DNA from: CAYRWR01 sp964428015
GTDB lineage: Bacteria > Spirochaetota > Brevinematia > Brevinematales > CAYRWR01
Assembly (NCBI GenBank): GCA_964428015.1
Contig: CAYRWR010000001.1
Location: 124,001-188,000, forward strand
Direction: 5' to 3'
Length of the DNA: 64,000 nt
Under the pieces are notes generated by a model. That model worked only from the letters and a program-made list of their open reading frames with translations, made no database searches and had not been told where the DNA came from. The position numbers and the translations under genes were made by a program. Position 1 is the first letter of the stretch, and each line of letters starts with the position of its first letter. Positions 44,454-53,349 of the stretch are shown here, in pieces.

Positions 44454-46151
44454 TCAGGACTTTTTAAAAAAACCTTTAAGATAAAACCAGCTGTACAACA
44501 ATTGACTTCGAATGAGTAGAATAAACAATCTATGGCCTTTTAGAAAGCCAAATAGAATTAACCGGCTGAAATATAAAGAGGATATGTATAATATCAATGG
44601 AACGGATATTAATACATTCTTAAACAGGATGGATAGTATCAGACTGGCTGAAAGTAACACAGCAATGCCAAGTACACCTAGAATTCCCAGATTATGCATC
44701 TGCCCCCTGGCAAAGGCATGTTCTTTAAGGAACTCCTGAAATGAATTCCAGTCTATCGGAAATCTCTTATAGAGCATAAGATCCGGTACATAATAGAGAG
44801 CACCGCCCTTTTTACGTATGGTAGCACTGACGACATGCTCTAGACGTAGAGTAGCAGAAGTGGTGTCCAACTCCATGATATCCGGGGTGGGAATGATCAT
44901 TCCTTCCAAAGGTAGTTCCGGGATGGGACGGGGATGCAAAGCCCGATACCTATAGCTCAATCTGGCATTTAGAAAAACACTTCGGATGCAGGTAAAAGCA
45001 TCCATTTCAAAATCAGTATAGGAATTTCTCAGAGTCAGGAACCCCCCCACGGCCTGGATGTCTGTCTGGGACAATAAACGTCCAACGGGATATAAAAATC
45101 TTTCGTCGGGATAGGTTTCAAGTGTGGAAAGAATTACGTAGTCGGTCTGAAGTTTTATTCTTTTGCGGACTTCCTCTAAACGTTTCAAATAGGATTTTTC
45201 CTGACTGGGTACCCAGGTCAGCCTGTCATCCTTGAGATTGATTTTTTCCGGCCCGCAGTATATCACTTTGTATCCGGGATAATTTATGGAGAGATATGCC
45301 TGAAGAGCGCTTTTTTCATATTCATCAGACTGATGACTGAAAAGTATAAACGTAAAGGAAAAAATACGGTTTGGTCCCATGGGCCGTTCATAAAAACGCA
45401 GGATTTTATCCCGGTAGAATATAGCCATGGTATCCCATAGCATATTAGCTACTGTACTCAGCTTCATTCGTCCGGCTGCTACCCTGCTGAAATTTAATTC
45501 GATGGGAGCTGACTCCACTTTCTGATGATACTTCAGCATAAGCAGTAATAACTCTATGTCAAAAGCAAAACGCTTGACTACCAGTCGGGGCAGCGCTATC
45601 TCCAGGGCTGATCTGCGGAATAACTTGATCCCGGTTTGAGTATCTTTTACCTGTAAGCCAAACAAAATCCTGGTCACCAGATAATATACTTTACTCATTA
45701 TCTTTCGTTTAAGGGGGTAGTCCAGTCTGGAATCAGGATGGAGTTTGGATCCTATCACCACGTCCGCGCGGGTCTGATCCATTATGTGGAGAAAATTCGG
45801 TAAATGCAGAGGGGACAATTCCAGGTCCGCGTCCAGAAATAATACCAGTTCGCCCCGTGAAAATTCAAAACCTGTTTTAAGGGCCCAGCCTTTGCCGAAA
45901 TTGCGGTGATTATGTACCAGGCGTACTCCAGGATGTTTGGAAAATGCTTCTGTCAGACGTGAAAAAGACTGGTCAGTAGATCCGTCATCTATCAATATGA
46001 CTTCAGTATCCAGTTCCCAGGATTTGCTCATTTCCAGTACTTTGCGGGTATTTTCGACTATAATATCTTCTTCATTTAAAAAAGGCAGAAGTATGGACAG
46101 GACTTTACCTTTCCATTGAGTAGGGATGGGATGGGATTCTAACGGATGCAT
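44454..46151 (-). CDS. Membrane glycosyltransferase with two GT2-type domains
   Basis: The 565-residue protein begins with a complete GT2 domain (about residues 15-235). It has VLSILLPFLNEEDI, LIDDGSTDQSF and the metal-binding DAD in VLFLDADLELSP, plus DTQTGIKLFRR, a pattern shared with dolichyl/undecaprenyl-phosphate glucosyl- or mannosyltransferases. A second GT-A-like region (about 265-480) lacks an evident DxD and may be degenerate or have another role. Two or three membrane helices end the protein (about 490-550). It probably transfers a sugar from a nucleotide donor to a lipid or surface glycan. There is no glycan cluster around it. Confidence 0.85.
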   Translation of the reverse strand: MHPLESHPIPTQWKGKVLSILLPFLNEEDIIVENTRKVLEMSKSWELDTEVILIDDGSTDQSFSRLTEAFSKHPGVRLVHNHRNFGKGWALKTGFEFSRGELVLFLDADLELSPLHLPNFLHIMDQTRADVVIGSKLHPDSRLDYPLKRKIMSKVYYLVTRILFGLQVKDTQTGIKLFRRSALEIALPRLVVKRFAFDIELLLLMLKYHQKVESAPIELNFSRVAAGRMKLSTVANMLWDTMAIFYRDKILRFYERPMGPNRIFSFTFILFSHQSDEYEKSALQAYLSINYPGYKVIYCGPEKINLKDDRLTWVPSQEKSYLKRLEEVRKRIKLQTDYVILSTLETYPDERFLYPVGRLLSQTDIQAVGGFLTLRNSYTDFEMDAFTCIRSVFLNARLSYRYRALHPRPIPELPLEGMIIPTPDIMELDTTSATLRLEHVVSATIRKKGGALYYVPDLMLYKRFPIDWNSFQEFLKEHAFARGQMHNLGILGVLGIAVLLSASLILSILFKNVLISVPLILYISSLYFSRLILFGFLKGHRLFILLIRSQLLYSWFYLKGFFKKS

Positions 46152-46173
46152 AATTCTTTGGCCTTTTTTTAGT

Positions 46174-46202
46174 ATTATAGCGTCAGAGCCTGATTTAGTC
46201 CA
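46174..46202 (-). promoter_or_regulatory. Promoter for the glycosyltransferase
   Basis: Minus-strand TGGACT (46202-46197), 17 bp, TATAAT (46179-46174), about 22 bases from the ATG. Confidence 0.6.
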
Positions 46203-46270
46203 TTTTCAGAATCAATGTCCCTTAGTCAATCCCTTGTAAAAAAGAATACTCAGTGTTGTAAAATAGAACT

Positions 46271-47041
46271 TTATAGATCCATGGTCTCCCACTTTCTTCG
46301 AATCAGCAGATAGATAACGCTCGCTGATACCAGTATCCCCAGCATTTCCCAGTGAAGAATCCGCGGGGTAAAAAAGGCTGCGGAGCCGCTCACCCAGGCA
46401 TATTTTCCAAATGGTGAAATAAACTGGATAATGGCAGAGTGAAATATCCCCACAAGAACAGCCAAGACAGTGACTAAACCACGAGCTGGGATTAACAGGC
46501 TGAAAAGAAGCATCAATTCGTAAAATAAAAAGGCCCGAATACCGCTGACCAGATACCCACCCACAACTGCCCAGTAAGGGATCTGCCAGCCCAAAACAGC
46601 AATTAAAATCACACTGACCAGGGCTGACATAGAAATCCAGCCCAGTATCAGAATACCTACCACTTTGAGTTTCTGATTCAGATACTGCCGTCTGGACAGA
46701 AAATTCAGATAATAATAATGCGTATTATCTTCTTTTTCTCTGCGTATCTGTGAAGCACCCATGATCAAGACCAGGAAAACCAGAAAAGGAATAAAGCTCT
46801 GAATCATCCATTGGCCGGCAAAATATTGGATATCCCCGCCATTAACGGCTTTTTTTATGACTGTGACTACATTAGGCGGTATTGGACTGCCTTTACCTTG
46901 TTCCTGAAAGGCCTCCATCTGCTGATTGGTCATCTGTGTGATCCAGTCACGCCCCAGCAAATTCCCCATCTGAAAAACAGTCAGCAGGATCGTAAAAAAA
47001 ATGAATATTTTTCTCTTTTCTTTTAATTCCAGTTTTAACAT
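46271..47041 (-). CDS. ABC-2 type permease, last gene of the envelope operon
   Basis: The 256-residue membrane protein has six predicted helices in the ABC-2 layout. A first helix (about residues 12-28) is followed by a large extracytoplasmic loop (about 30-80), then MGASQIRREKEDNTHYYYL, the cytoplasmic coupling segment typical of ABC-2 permeases. Four more helices follow. It has no ATPase of its own; the only free ABC-2-type ATPase nearby is encoded at 53346-54218, at the other end of the same operon. It follows the barrel gene after 69 bases that contain a strong hairpin. Confidence 0.82.
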   Translation of the reverse strand: MLKLELKEKRKIFIFFTILLTVFQMGNLLGRDWITQMTNQQMEAFQEQGKGSPIPPNVVTVIKKAVNGGDIQYFAGQWMIQSFIPFLVFLVLIMGASQIRREKEDNTHYYYLNFLSRRQYLNQKLKVVGILILGWISMSALVSVILIAVLGWQIPYWAVVGGYLVSGIRAFLFYELMLLFSLLIPARGLVTVLAVLVGIFHSAIIQFISPFGKYAWVSGSAAFFTPRILHWEMLGILVSASVIYLLIRRKWETMDL

Positions 47042-47060
47042 CTCAATTCCTGTCCCTTTA

Positions 47061-47092
47061 CTTGCCGGATGTATATATCTACACCCGGCAAG
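47061..47092 (-). promoter_or_regulatory. Intercistronic hairpin before the ABC-2 permease gene
   Basis: CTTGCCGG (47061-47068) and CCGGCAAG (47085-47092) pair perfectly, and TGTA/TACA extend the stem inside. No T-run follows on the transcribed strand, so it is not a terminator; an RNA-stability or attenuation role is inferred. Confidence 0.5.
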
Positions 47093-47110
47093 GATTCAGG
47101 GATTAATTAT

Positions 47111-48523
47111 TTAAAAAGTGTAATTCGCTGTCACTTCTACCAATGCACCCTGGTCACCATAAGTAAACTCAGCTTTATCCGGTCCCAGGAAGGCATCTAT
47201 CGTCAATCCCAGGCTGAAATTAAAAATAGGCTGGTAGGTTAAAGTGGTAGCTACCACGAAGGACAGGTCATTAAAATTACCCAGTATATTTCCAGTAAAA
47301 CTCAAAGTAGAATCAAAAAAGTGGTTGATAGTAGTGAATAAAGCGCCGTAGAACTGGGATGTATCATAAGGCCGGTATAAACCATTCTTAATCATCCAAT
47401 TTGCCTTTATAGGATCCGCAAAAATATTGCCCATATATCCGCTGGAATTATAGTAAAATTCACCACCGATAGTTACCCTGTTGTCATATATATAGTTAAA
47501 TATCCTGGAAAATCCAAGTGTGATACGGGGAATGAATCCATTCGTAGCCTGTGTGGTAGAATAGTTTGTAACGGGTCCGATTACGATGGGAATAAATATA
47601 TTGGTATTAGGAACAGTTATATAATTTATCTGAGGGCCAGTGATCACTGGATCACCAATTTTCAATCTATTTTCTCCTTCAGAGAGACTAACCTCACCAT
47701 AAATATTGATCTGTCCGATCCGTGATGTAAAATCCAATCCATAGACTGGATAATTATCTTGTTTGGCCCAGGCAGACAACCCCACTTCAGTACGGCCCAA
47801 CAGAACTTCAAATTTACCGGCTATAGCCGTATCTTTGATTACTTTTGCCCCACTGACATCCAGAAAGGTATAAATATTCACCGTCGTGCCAAAGGGGATA
47901 TGCATTTTCAGACCGGGCACACCTCTTTTTACCTGGAAGCTGTCCAGGAAACTGGTGCGGTCCAAATTTATGAGGTCCGTGGGATTCCACAGGTTCGCGG
48001 TACCCCATTTGATCACCTGTTTACCGATGCGGAAGTAGACCTTCTGGCTGATATTCATATCCACAAAGAATTCCGGGAAAGTCAATGACGTATCCCCGGA
48101 AATGATGTCCAGCAGACCTTGGACCTGATTGGATAACGGGCCGAAACTGTTGATCAATGTATCCAGATAAGGATTCTTTGTGGTAGAATAACTCACATAC
48201 ATATTCAGGTGGGCTTTAAATCCCTGACGCAGACGCAGATCCAGGTTGAAATTTCCGGACAGGCTGGCTCCGAAAGTGTTGGTGTCACCCGGCGTGTCTC
48301 CCATAAACCAGCTGCGTTTGAGGGAATAATTTTCCCGATTGAGGATATTGCCTGAAAACACCAGTTCCTGTTTATCCATGAGTGAGGTAAAATTGGAGTT
48401 CATATTGGTGACTACAGATTCCGTTTCAGAGAACAGAGCATCTTCATCAATCCCATTATCCTGAGCAGAAAGTACTCCTGAGAGCAAAAAAACTGTCAGT
48501 AACGCAAAAATAGCTTTTTTCAT
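47111..48523 (-). CDS. Outer-membrane beta-barrel protein of the envelope operon
   Basis: The 470-residue product has a signal peptide (cleavage near LSAQ). After about 35 mostly polar residues it continues as alternating strands to a terminal phenylalanine (VEVTANYTF), the classic C-terminal BAM signal. The stretch IGKQVIKWGTANLWNPTDL resembles the conserved strand of DUF1302/alginate-export-like porins. About 16 strands are plausible. ATG 48523 is preferred because GGAGAGG is then six bases upstream; ATG 48529 would be too close to it. It lies 13 bases after the LolA-like gene in the same operon. Cargo unknown. Confidence 0.85.
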   Translation of the reverse strand: MKKAIFALLTVFLLSGVLSAQDNGIDEDALFSETESVVTNMNSNFTSLMDKQELVFSGNILNRENYSLKRSWFMGDTPGDTNTFGASLSGNFNLDLRLRQGFKAHLNMYVSYSTTKNPYLDTLINSFGPLSNQVQGLLDIISGDTSLTFPEFFVDMNISQKVYFRIGKQVIKWGTANLWNPTDLINLDRTSFLDSFQVKRGVPGLKMHIPFGTTVNIYTFLDVSGAKVIKDTAIAGKFEVLLGRTEVGLSAWAKQDNYPVYGLDFTSRIGQINIYGEVSLSEGENRLKIGDPVITGPQINYITVPNTNIFIPIVIGPVTNYSTTQATNGFIPRITLGFSRIFNYIYDNRVTIGGEFYYNSSGYMGNIFADPIKANWMIKNGLYRPYDTSQFYGALFTTINHFFDSTLSFTGNILGNFNDLSFVVATTLTYQPIFNFSLGLTIDAFLGPDKAEFTYGDQGALVEVTANYTF

Positions 48524-48536
48524 CTGCATCCTCTCC

Positions 48537-49301
48537 TTATTTACTCAGGCTTTCCAGGTATCCTTTGGTGAACACACTCTTGGATATAGGACTGAAGCTG
48601 ACCCCATTGATCTTCATGACTGTTTTATTGCCCACTTCAAATTCATCTATGAACATGTTTTGTATGGAGATATATCTGCCGTCTACTGTAGTATATTTAA
48701 GAAAATAAGCAGTCTGCATCAGAGTTCCGGAGAGGGAGTAGTTTTCTACTTTGAGGGGCAGAAAATTGTCAGTTCTGACCCAATAGATCACTTTAGGGTA
48801 AGTTACATCCTTGACCTTGGCAGCCACTTCAAATTTATAGACAGGGATCTTGCCCAGCATTTCCTGTGATATTTTTTCTTTGCCGTTTTCATCCAGAGCA
48901 GGTCCATACTGTTCTTTAGTCTTACGCTTTTCTACATCACCCGCTTTCATGTCGCTGCCGCTGATGGATTCATCCCGGTTGATATGCTGAAAAGTGCGGG
49001 TATTCTGGCGGTACATCCACATATTATCGCCTTCTTTGAGGTATCCATTGCCCTTTTCAGAATCAGGAGCGGTAAATACCATCAGGAAGGAATCGTCGGC
49101 GTCCCTGCGGTAAAACACCATCTGGTACTGTTTAGTACCCTGGTCTTTTTTCTGCTGTACCATTTCTACCTGAGCGGTCATATCTGATTTCAGTGACTGT
49201 AATTCGTCCAGTTTATCCAGAATAGTATTTACTTTGGGCAAAGCATGGGCTGCGCTGGAAAAAGCAATCAATGCCAGGACACTTAATAATAATCTTTTCA
49301 T
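48537..49301 (-). CDS. LolA/LolB-like outer-membrane lipoprotein-sorting protein
   Basis: The 254-residue periplasmic protein has a signal peptide (about 19 residues, cleavage near AHA). Its body has the fold signature of the outer-membrane lipoprotein-sorting family: KVNTILDKLDELQSLKSDMT followed by QMVFYRRDADDSFLMVF, MWMYRQNTRTFQHI, and later VIYWVRTDNFLPLKVENYS. This half-barrel binds acyl chains in LolA. Such proteins accompany FtsX- or RND-type exporters, as here, where two FtsX permeases precede it. ATG 49301 is chosen for its AAGGAGA ribosome site. Confidence 0.88.
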   Translation of the reverse strand: MKRLLLSVLALIAFSSAAHALPKVNTILDKLDELQSLKSDMTAQVEMVQQKKDQGTKQYQMVFYRRDADDSFLMVFTAPDSEKGNGYLKEGDNMWMYRQNTRTFQHINRDESISGSDMKAGDVEKRKTKEQYGPALDENGKEKISQEMLGKIPVYKFEVAAKVKDVTYPKVIYWVRTDNFLPLKVENYSLSGTLMQTAYFLKYTTVDGRYISIQNMFIDEFEVGNKTVMKINGVSFSPISKSVFTKGYLESLSK

Positions 49302-49320
49302 AATTTTCTCCTTATATCGC

Positions 49321-51060
49321 TTATTCAAAGGTACGTAACGCTTCAGCTGCGGAAATCTTGCTGGCTTTTCTCGCGGGTAATGCTGCAGCTAATACGGTAA
49401 ATCCTACAATCAATATCATACAGAACAATACCATCCCCATGGGAGGCAGAAAATACAGATGTCCATCTCTCAGTAACATAGATATCATTCCTTCCGGCTT
49501 CAGCTGCATCAGTGACATCAGGAACATCACAATGAGCGCGAAAACGATTCCACCCAGGCTGGCAAAGAAGGATAAGAATGTTGATTCCCAGATAAAGATA
49601 TCTCGCACCATACCTTTTTGCATACCTATAGCCCGAATAGTGCCGATTTCCCTGGTTCTTTCTTTGATGCTCATGTGCAAAGTATTTACCACACCTACCA
49701 GGATAATCACAAACAGAATCAGGACCCAGACCACGGCTATGATCAGCAGGACGTTTTTGATCTGATTGATCATCTCCGCGATTTCTTCCATACTGCGCAC
49801 ATCGAGGAAGGCCCCTTTCCGCTTTTCCAGATTCATATTGATCTGTTTCTTGCGGTAATCTTTCATAGTATAGGTACGCGGCATCAGTGTATAGGGTTTA
49901 GTTAGGGACTGAGAAAGTGATGAACCGCGTTCAACCAGTTTATGATTCTTGAGTAATTCCGGCCAATAGTCAAAAAGATCTTTATACAGGGGGTATTCAT
50001 TGATCAGAACTACATTTTCACCTAACGCGGCAGGAAAATCAGCAATACCGGTAACTTTGAGATCCCAGCCCGGTGCTTCTCCGGCATACTTGGATGTATA
50101 ATTCACCTGAAGAGAGCTGCCCAGACTCAAGCCCAATTTTTTAGCTAAGTCTGTAGATACCACTGCTCCTTTCCCGTTCCGTATGTCCAGAGTACCGGAT
50201 TTAAAGGTAACTTCTTTCTTCATGAGAGCCAGTGAATTGGAATTGCTCTGCAGGGAAATTAGCCTGGCCTGGGTATTACCCTGCCTGACTTTTGCGTCAA
50301 TGATGACAGGATAAGGTTCCAGGGCGTCATGCAGTTTATCCGCGAATTTTCTGGTCTCACTGGGGTCATTGATATTAGACAGATTGATGATTAGACTCCC
50401 GGCTTCATAAGTTGCGTAACCCGCTAATTGCTGCATGGTGTCTACTGAAATATAGGATGCCATCGCTTCCATATCATTGGAACCCTTGATGATTGCCACC
50501 ACTGTCAAAGTCGCAGTCTGGGATTGGCCATATATGGTCCTAAGCCGTACTTTAATAGTATCTCCCGCTTTCACATGCAGGGTCTTGGCTTTTTGTTCAT
50601 ATATCATCACCGGATTGGCGACCTTTTTATTGGTAAAATCAGCCAGATTGCCCTCCACCAGTTTGGTGCTCCAGTACTTCAGGTTTTCAGCAGTACCAAA
50701 GCGGCTCTGGGCTACCAGTGCCATCATATCAGAAGTCCCATTTCCCACCGCACGGGTGAATTGCTGATAATTAGCCATGACCACTTCAATGTCTGTGAGG
50801 TTTTCATATATGAGATTGGTAAAATAAGACTCATCCCGGATGATATCCGCTGTCTTTTCCCCATATTCTTTAACTGAAAGTCCAACATGCCCTATGGCAT
50901 TTTTCACAAAGTGGTTGAGAATTATGTCTGTCATCCCGTTGGTAAAGGAGAGGGCAATCACCAGGATACTCATCCCGAAGGCAATACCTATACCCAGGAG
51001 CAGGTTTCTCTTTTTCTGCCGGAGCAGATTCCGTAAAGCTATTTTTATACTAATCCACAT
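49321..51060 (-). CDS. FtsX-type ABC permease (LolC/E- or MacB-like), second copy
   Basis: The 579-residue inner-membrane protein has one N-terminal helix after RNLLRQKKRN, a large periplasmic domain (about residues 45-435), and three C-terminal helices (FtsX fold). IKERTREIGTIRAIGM is the coupling loop that contacts the ATPase. The size of the periplasmic domain fits the LolC/E-MacB superfamily. It is encoded 15 bases after the first FtsX permease, so the two may form a LolCE-like heterodimer with the LolD-like ATPase. The ribosome site AAGGAG is strong. Confidence 0.9.
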   Translation of the reverse strand: MWISIKIALRNLLRQKKRNLLLGIGIAFGMSILVIALSFTNGMTDIILNHFVKNAIGHVGLSVKEYGEKTADIIRDESYFTNLIYENLTDIEVVMANYQQFTRAVGNGTSDMMALVAQSRFGTAENLKYWSTKLVEGNLADFTNKKVANPVMIYEQKAKTLHVKAGDTIKVRLRTIYGQSQTATLTVVAIIKGSNDMEAMASYISVDTMQQLAGYATYEAGSLIINLSNINDPSETRKFADKLHDALEPYPVIIDAKVRQGNTQARLISLQSNSNSLALMKKEVTFKSGTLDIRNGKGAVVSTDLAKKLGLSLGSSLQVNYTSKYAGEAPGWDLKVTGIADFPAALGENVVLINEYPLYKDLFDYWPELLKNHKLVERGSSLSQSLTKPYTLMPRTYTMKDYRKKQINMNLEKRKGAFLDVRSMEEIAEMINQIKNVLLIIAVVWVLILFVIILVGVVNTLHMSIKERTREIGTIRAIGMQKGMVRDIFIWESTFLSFFASLGGIVFALIVMFLMSLMQLKPEGMISMLLRDGHLYFLPPMGMVLFCMILIVGFTVLAAALPARKASKISAAEALRTFE

Positions 51061-51075
51061 TTTCTACTCCTTGTC

Positions 51076-52602
51076 TCATTCCCGGGAAATAGCTTCCAGA
51101 GGAGTGATCCTCTTGGCTACCCGTATAGGATACAATACCGCAAATATCGTTACCAGTGCCAGCATAAATACTCCATTGATAAAAGCGGCCACATCAATAA
51201 TTGGTTTGAAATAGTCCCCGCCAAAGAGCATCTGTGTGATCTGATTAGGTGCCTGTATATCCAGTGCGCCCAGGATTATTACCAGAATAGATCCCACCAC
51301 AATCCCGGCACCCCCGAACAAGGCAGACAAAAGAGTGGTTTCAGCCAGGAACATATTTCCGATTACCTTTTTCTGAGCCCCTACTGCCCGCATCATTCCT
51401 ATCTCGTTGGTACGTTCCAAAGCATTCATAGACAGGGTGTTCATGATCACAATAGCCGCTACAAAATAGATAAACAGAACAAATATCAGCAGTGCCACGC
51501 GCATAAAATTACTGAAGCTTCCTATCTGTCCCAAAGCCTTGGACCAGATTATACCCCTGGCATCGATTTTTTTAGCCTTAAGATCTTTATTGAGATCCAT
51601 CAAAAATCTTTCCCGATTGATCCCAGGTTTCAGCTTGATAGACACACAATGAAATGACCCGTCTTTCCAGTTCAAGTCCTTGTTTTGTTCTTTAAGCGTG
51701 ACTTTCAAAGACCCCTGTTTAAGGGAAGTGCTTTTCAATTCTACATTATCCACCAGGCTGTCATCAGAGAACATATCATCCAGATTTTCAGTATCCAGAC
51801 TGAGGAGTTCCTGATTCTTTTTAGACAGTTCTGTCTCATTATCCGCAGCCGTCACCAGACCGAATGCTTCTCTGAAACTTTCAATATCCATAAAATTCAG
51901 GTTTTCCAGAGACTTATTCAATGAAGAATACTCAAAGATTCCGATAAAGGGCAGGCGTATATCTTTCATACTTCCGGAGTCGCTCATCCCCATGATTACT
52001 ACATTATTTGTAGTATGGATGTTCTGTCGGTTGGAATGAGCTTCACCCAGTAGATTTGAGACTACCAGTGTGGTATTTTCAGCCAATGGCCACAGACCGG
52101 TACTATCATAGAACCTTTCGCGGTAGAGCTGGTTCATCATCACACCGCGTTCATTTTTCTTGAGCAGTCTGCCTTCCACTATCTTCAGGTTCCCCGGAAA
52201 ATACTCCTGGTAGCTGGCAATATCCACACCGAAATAGGCTATCATGCTGGGATGATCTCCGCCGGTAAGCAGCATAGCCAGGCCGTAACACATAGGCAGG
52301 GATTTCTCTACTTCTTTTCTGGATTCCAGATATTTTTCCAGACCTTTATAATCGCTCAACACTTTCATGGGACGGGGCATTCCTGTGAAAACATTGTCTT
52401 CCAGCTGATTGGTGGATACCAGAATAATATCACCGCTGAGATTCTGTACCATATTACGGTCTGTGTTTTTTACCAGGCCGTTGATAGCGCCATTACCCAC
52501 TGTCATTATCAGAGCACCCAGAAACAGGATTGCTCCTATCACCAGGCTCTTACCCTTATGCCGCCAAAGATTGCGGAGGGAAATTTTCCAAATGATATTC
52601 AT
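51076..52602 (-). CDS. FtsX-type ABC permease (LolC/E- or MacB-like), first copy
   Basis: The 508-residue protein has the same plan as its downstream neighbour: SLRNLWRHKGKSLVIGAILF at the N-terminus, a periplasmic domain (about residues 45-370), and three C-terminal helices with the coupling loop NALERTNEIGMMRAVGAQK. Sequence similarity to the neighbour is limited to the membrane ends, so the two are diverged paralogues rather than a recent duplication. It starts nine bases after the LolD-like gene. Confidence 0.9.
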   Translation of the reverse strand: MNIIWKISLRNLWRHKGKSLVIGAILFLGALIMTVGNGAINGLVKNTDRNMVQNLSGDIILVSTNQLEDNVFTGMPRPMKVLSDYKGLEKYLESRKEVEKSLPMCYGLAMLLTGGDHPSMIAYFGVDIASYQEYFPGNLKIVEGRLLKKNERGVMMNQLYRERFYDSTGLWPLAENTTLVVSNLLGEAHSNRQNIHTTNNVVIMGMSDSGSMKDIRLPFIGIFEYSSLNKSLENLNFMDIESFREAFGLVTAADNETELSKKNQELLSLDTENLDDMFSDDSLVDNVELKSTSLKQGSLKVTLKEQNKDLNWKDGSFHCVSIKLKPGINRERFLMDLNKDLKAKKIDARGIIWSKALGQIGSFSNFMRVALLIFVLFIYFVAAIVIMNTLSMNALERTNEIGMMRAVGAQKKVIGNMFLAETTLLSALFGGAGIVVGSILVIILGALDIQAPNQITQMLFGGDYFKPIIDVAAFINGVFMLALVTIFAVLYPIRVAKRITPLEAISRE

Positions 52603-52611
52603 ACCCTCCCC

Positions 52612-53349
52612 CTACTTCTCTATTTTGCCGTCTTTAATCTTGACGACCCTTTTAGCGTATTTAATTACTTCAGGGTCATGGGTAGAAAATATAAAGGTTG
52701 TTTTCTCTATCTCATTCAGTTCGCGCATAAGAGCCAGGATCTGTTCACTGGTTTCCGAGTCCAGGTTGGCTGTTGGCTCGTCAGCCAGAATAATATCCGG
52801 TTGAGTCACCAGCGCCCGGGCGATGGCTACACGCTGTCTCTGCCCACCCGATAATTCTGCCGGTTTATGGTCAATGTATTCCATCAACCCCACTTCTTTG
52901 ATGAGTTTCTCTGCCCTCTGATTGATCTCTTCTTTGGTAAATTTTTTCATGAGCAACAGAGGAAATTCCACATTTTCTCTGATATTGAGAACCGGTATGA
53001 GATTAAAAGTCTGAAAGATAAAACCGATTTTAAAGAGGCGTAGATTGGTCAGCTGTGTATCATTCAAAATAAAGAGGCCGTTTGGTGACCTGGTCATGTG
53101 TACCCCGTCGCCGTTTTGAGGCGTTGAACTGGTGGACACCCTCTTATCGCCGATCAGAACTTCCCCTTTGGTAGGTGTATCGATACATCCTATAATATTT
53201 AATAATGTAGTCTTACCACTCCCGGAAGGACCAATGATAGATAGAAAGTCTCCCATCTCCACTCTCAGGTCAACGCCTTTTAGGGCATGGACAGTCGTCT
53301 GCCCCAGGGGATAGTCTTTGATTACCCCGGTCATTTCGATTAAACTCAT
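52612..53349 (-). CDS. LolD/MacB-type ABC ATPase with an insertion
   Basis: The 245-residue ATPase powers the FtsX permeases. Walker A GPSGSGKT, Q-loop FIFQTFNLIPV, signature LSGGQRQRVAIARAL and Walker B IILADEPTANLD are all intact. Between Walker A and the Q-loop, where LolD has a short beta-hairpin, there is an extra run of about 18 residues (STSSTPQNGDGVHMTRSPNG region, residues about 68-88). The ATG overlaps the stop of the upstream ATPase by four bases (ATGA). Cytoplasmic, membrane-associated. Confidence 0.93.
   Translation of the reverse strand: MSLIEMTGVIKDYPLGQTTVHALKGVDLRVEMGDFLSIIGPSGSGKTTLLNIIGCIDTPTKGEVLIGDKRVSTSSTPQNGDGVHMTRSPNGLFILNDTQLTNLRLFKIGFIFQTFNLIPVLNIRENVEFPLLLMKKFTKEEINQRAEKLIKEVGLMEYIDHKPAELSGGQRQRVAIARALVTQPDIILADEPTANLDSETSEQILALMRELNEIEKTTFIFSTHDPEVIKYAKRVVKIKDGKIEK

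Noticed and set aside
44444..44461. Two tandem copies of GTCAGGACT
   Set aside because: Only two 9-base units spanning adjacent stop codons; likely chance, and it makes only a very weak hairpin.
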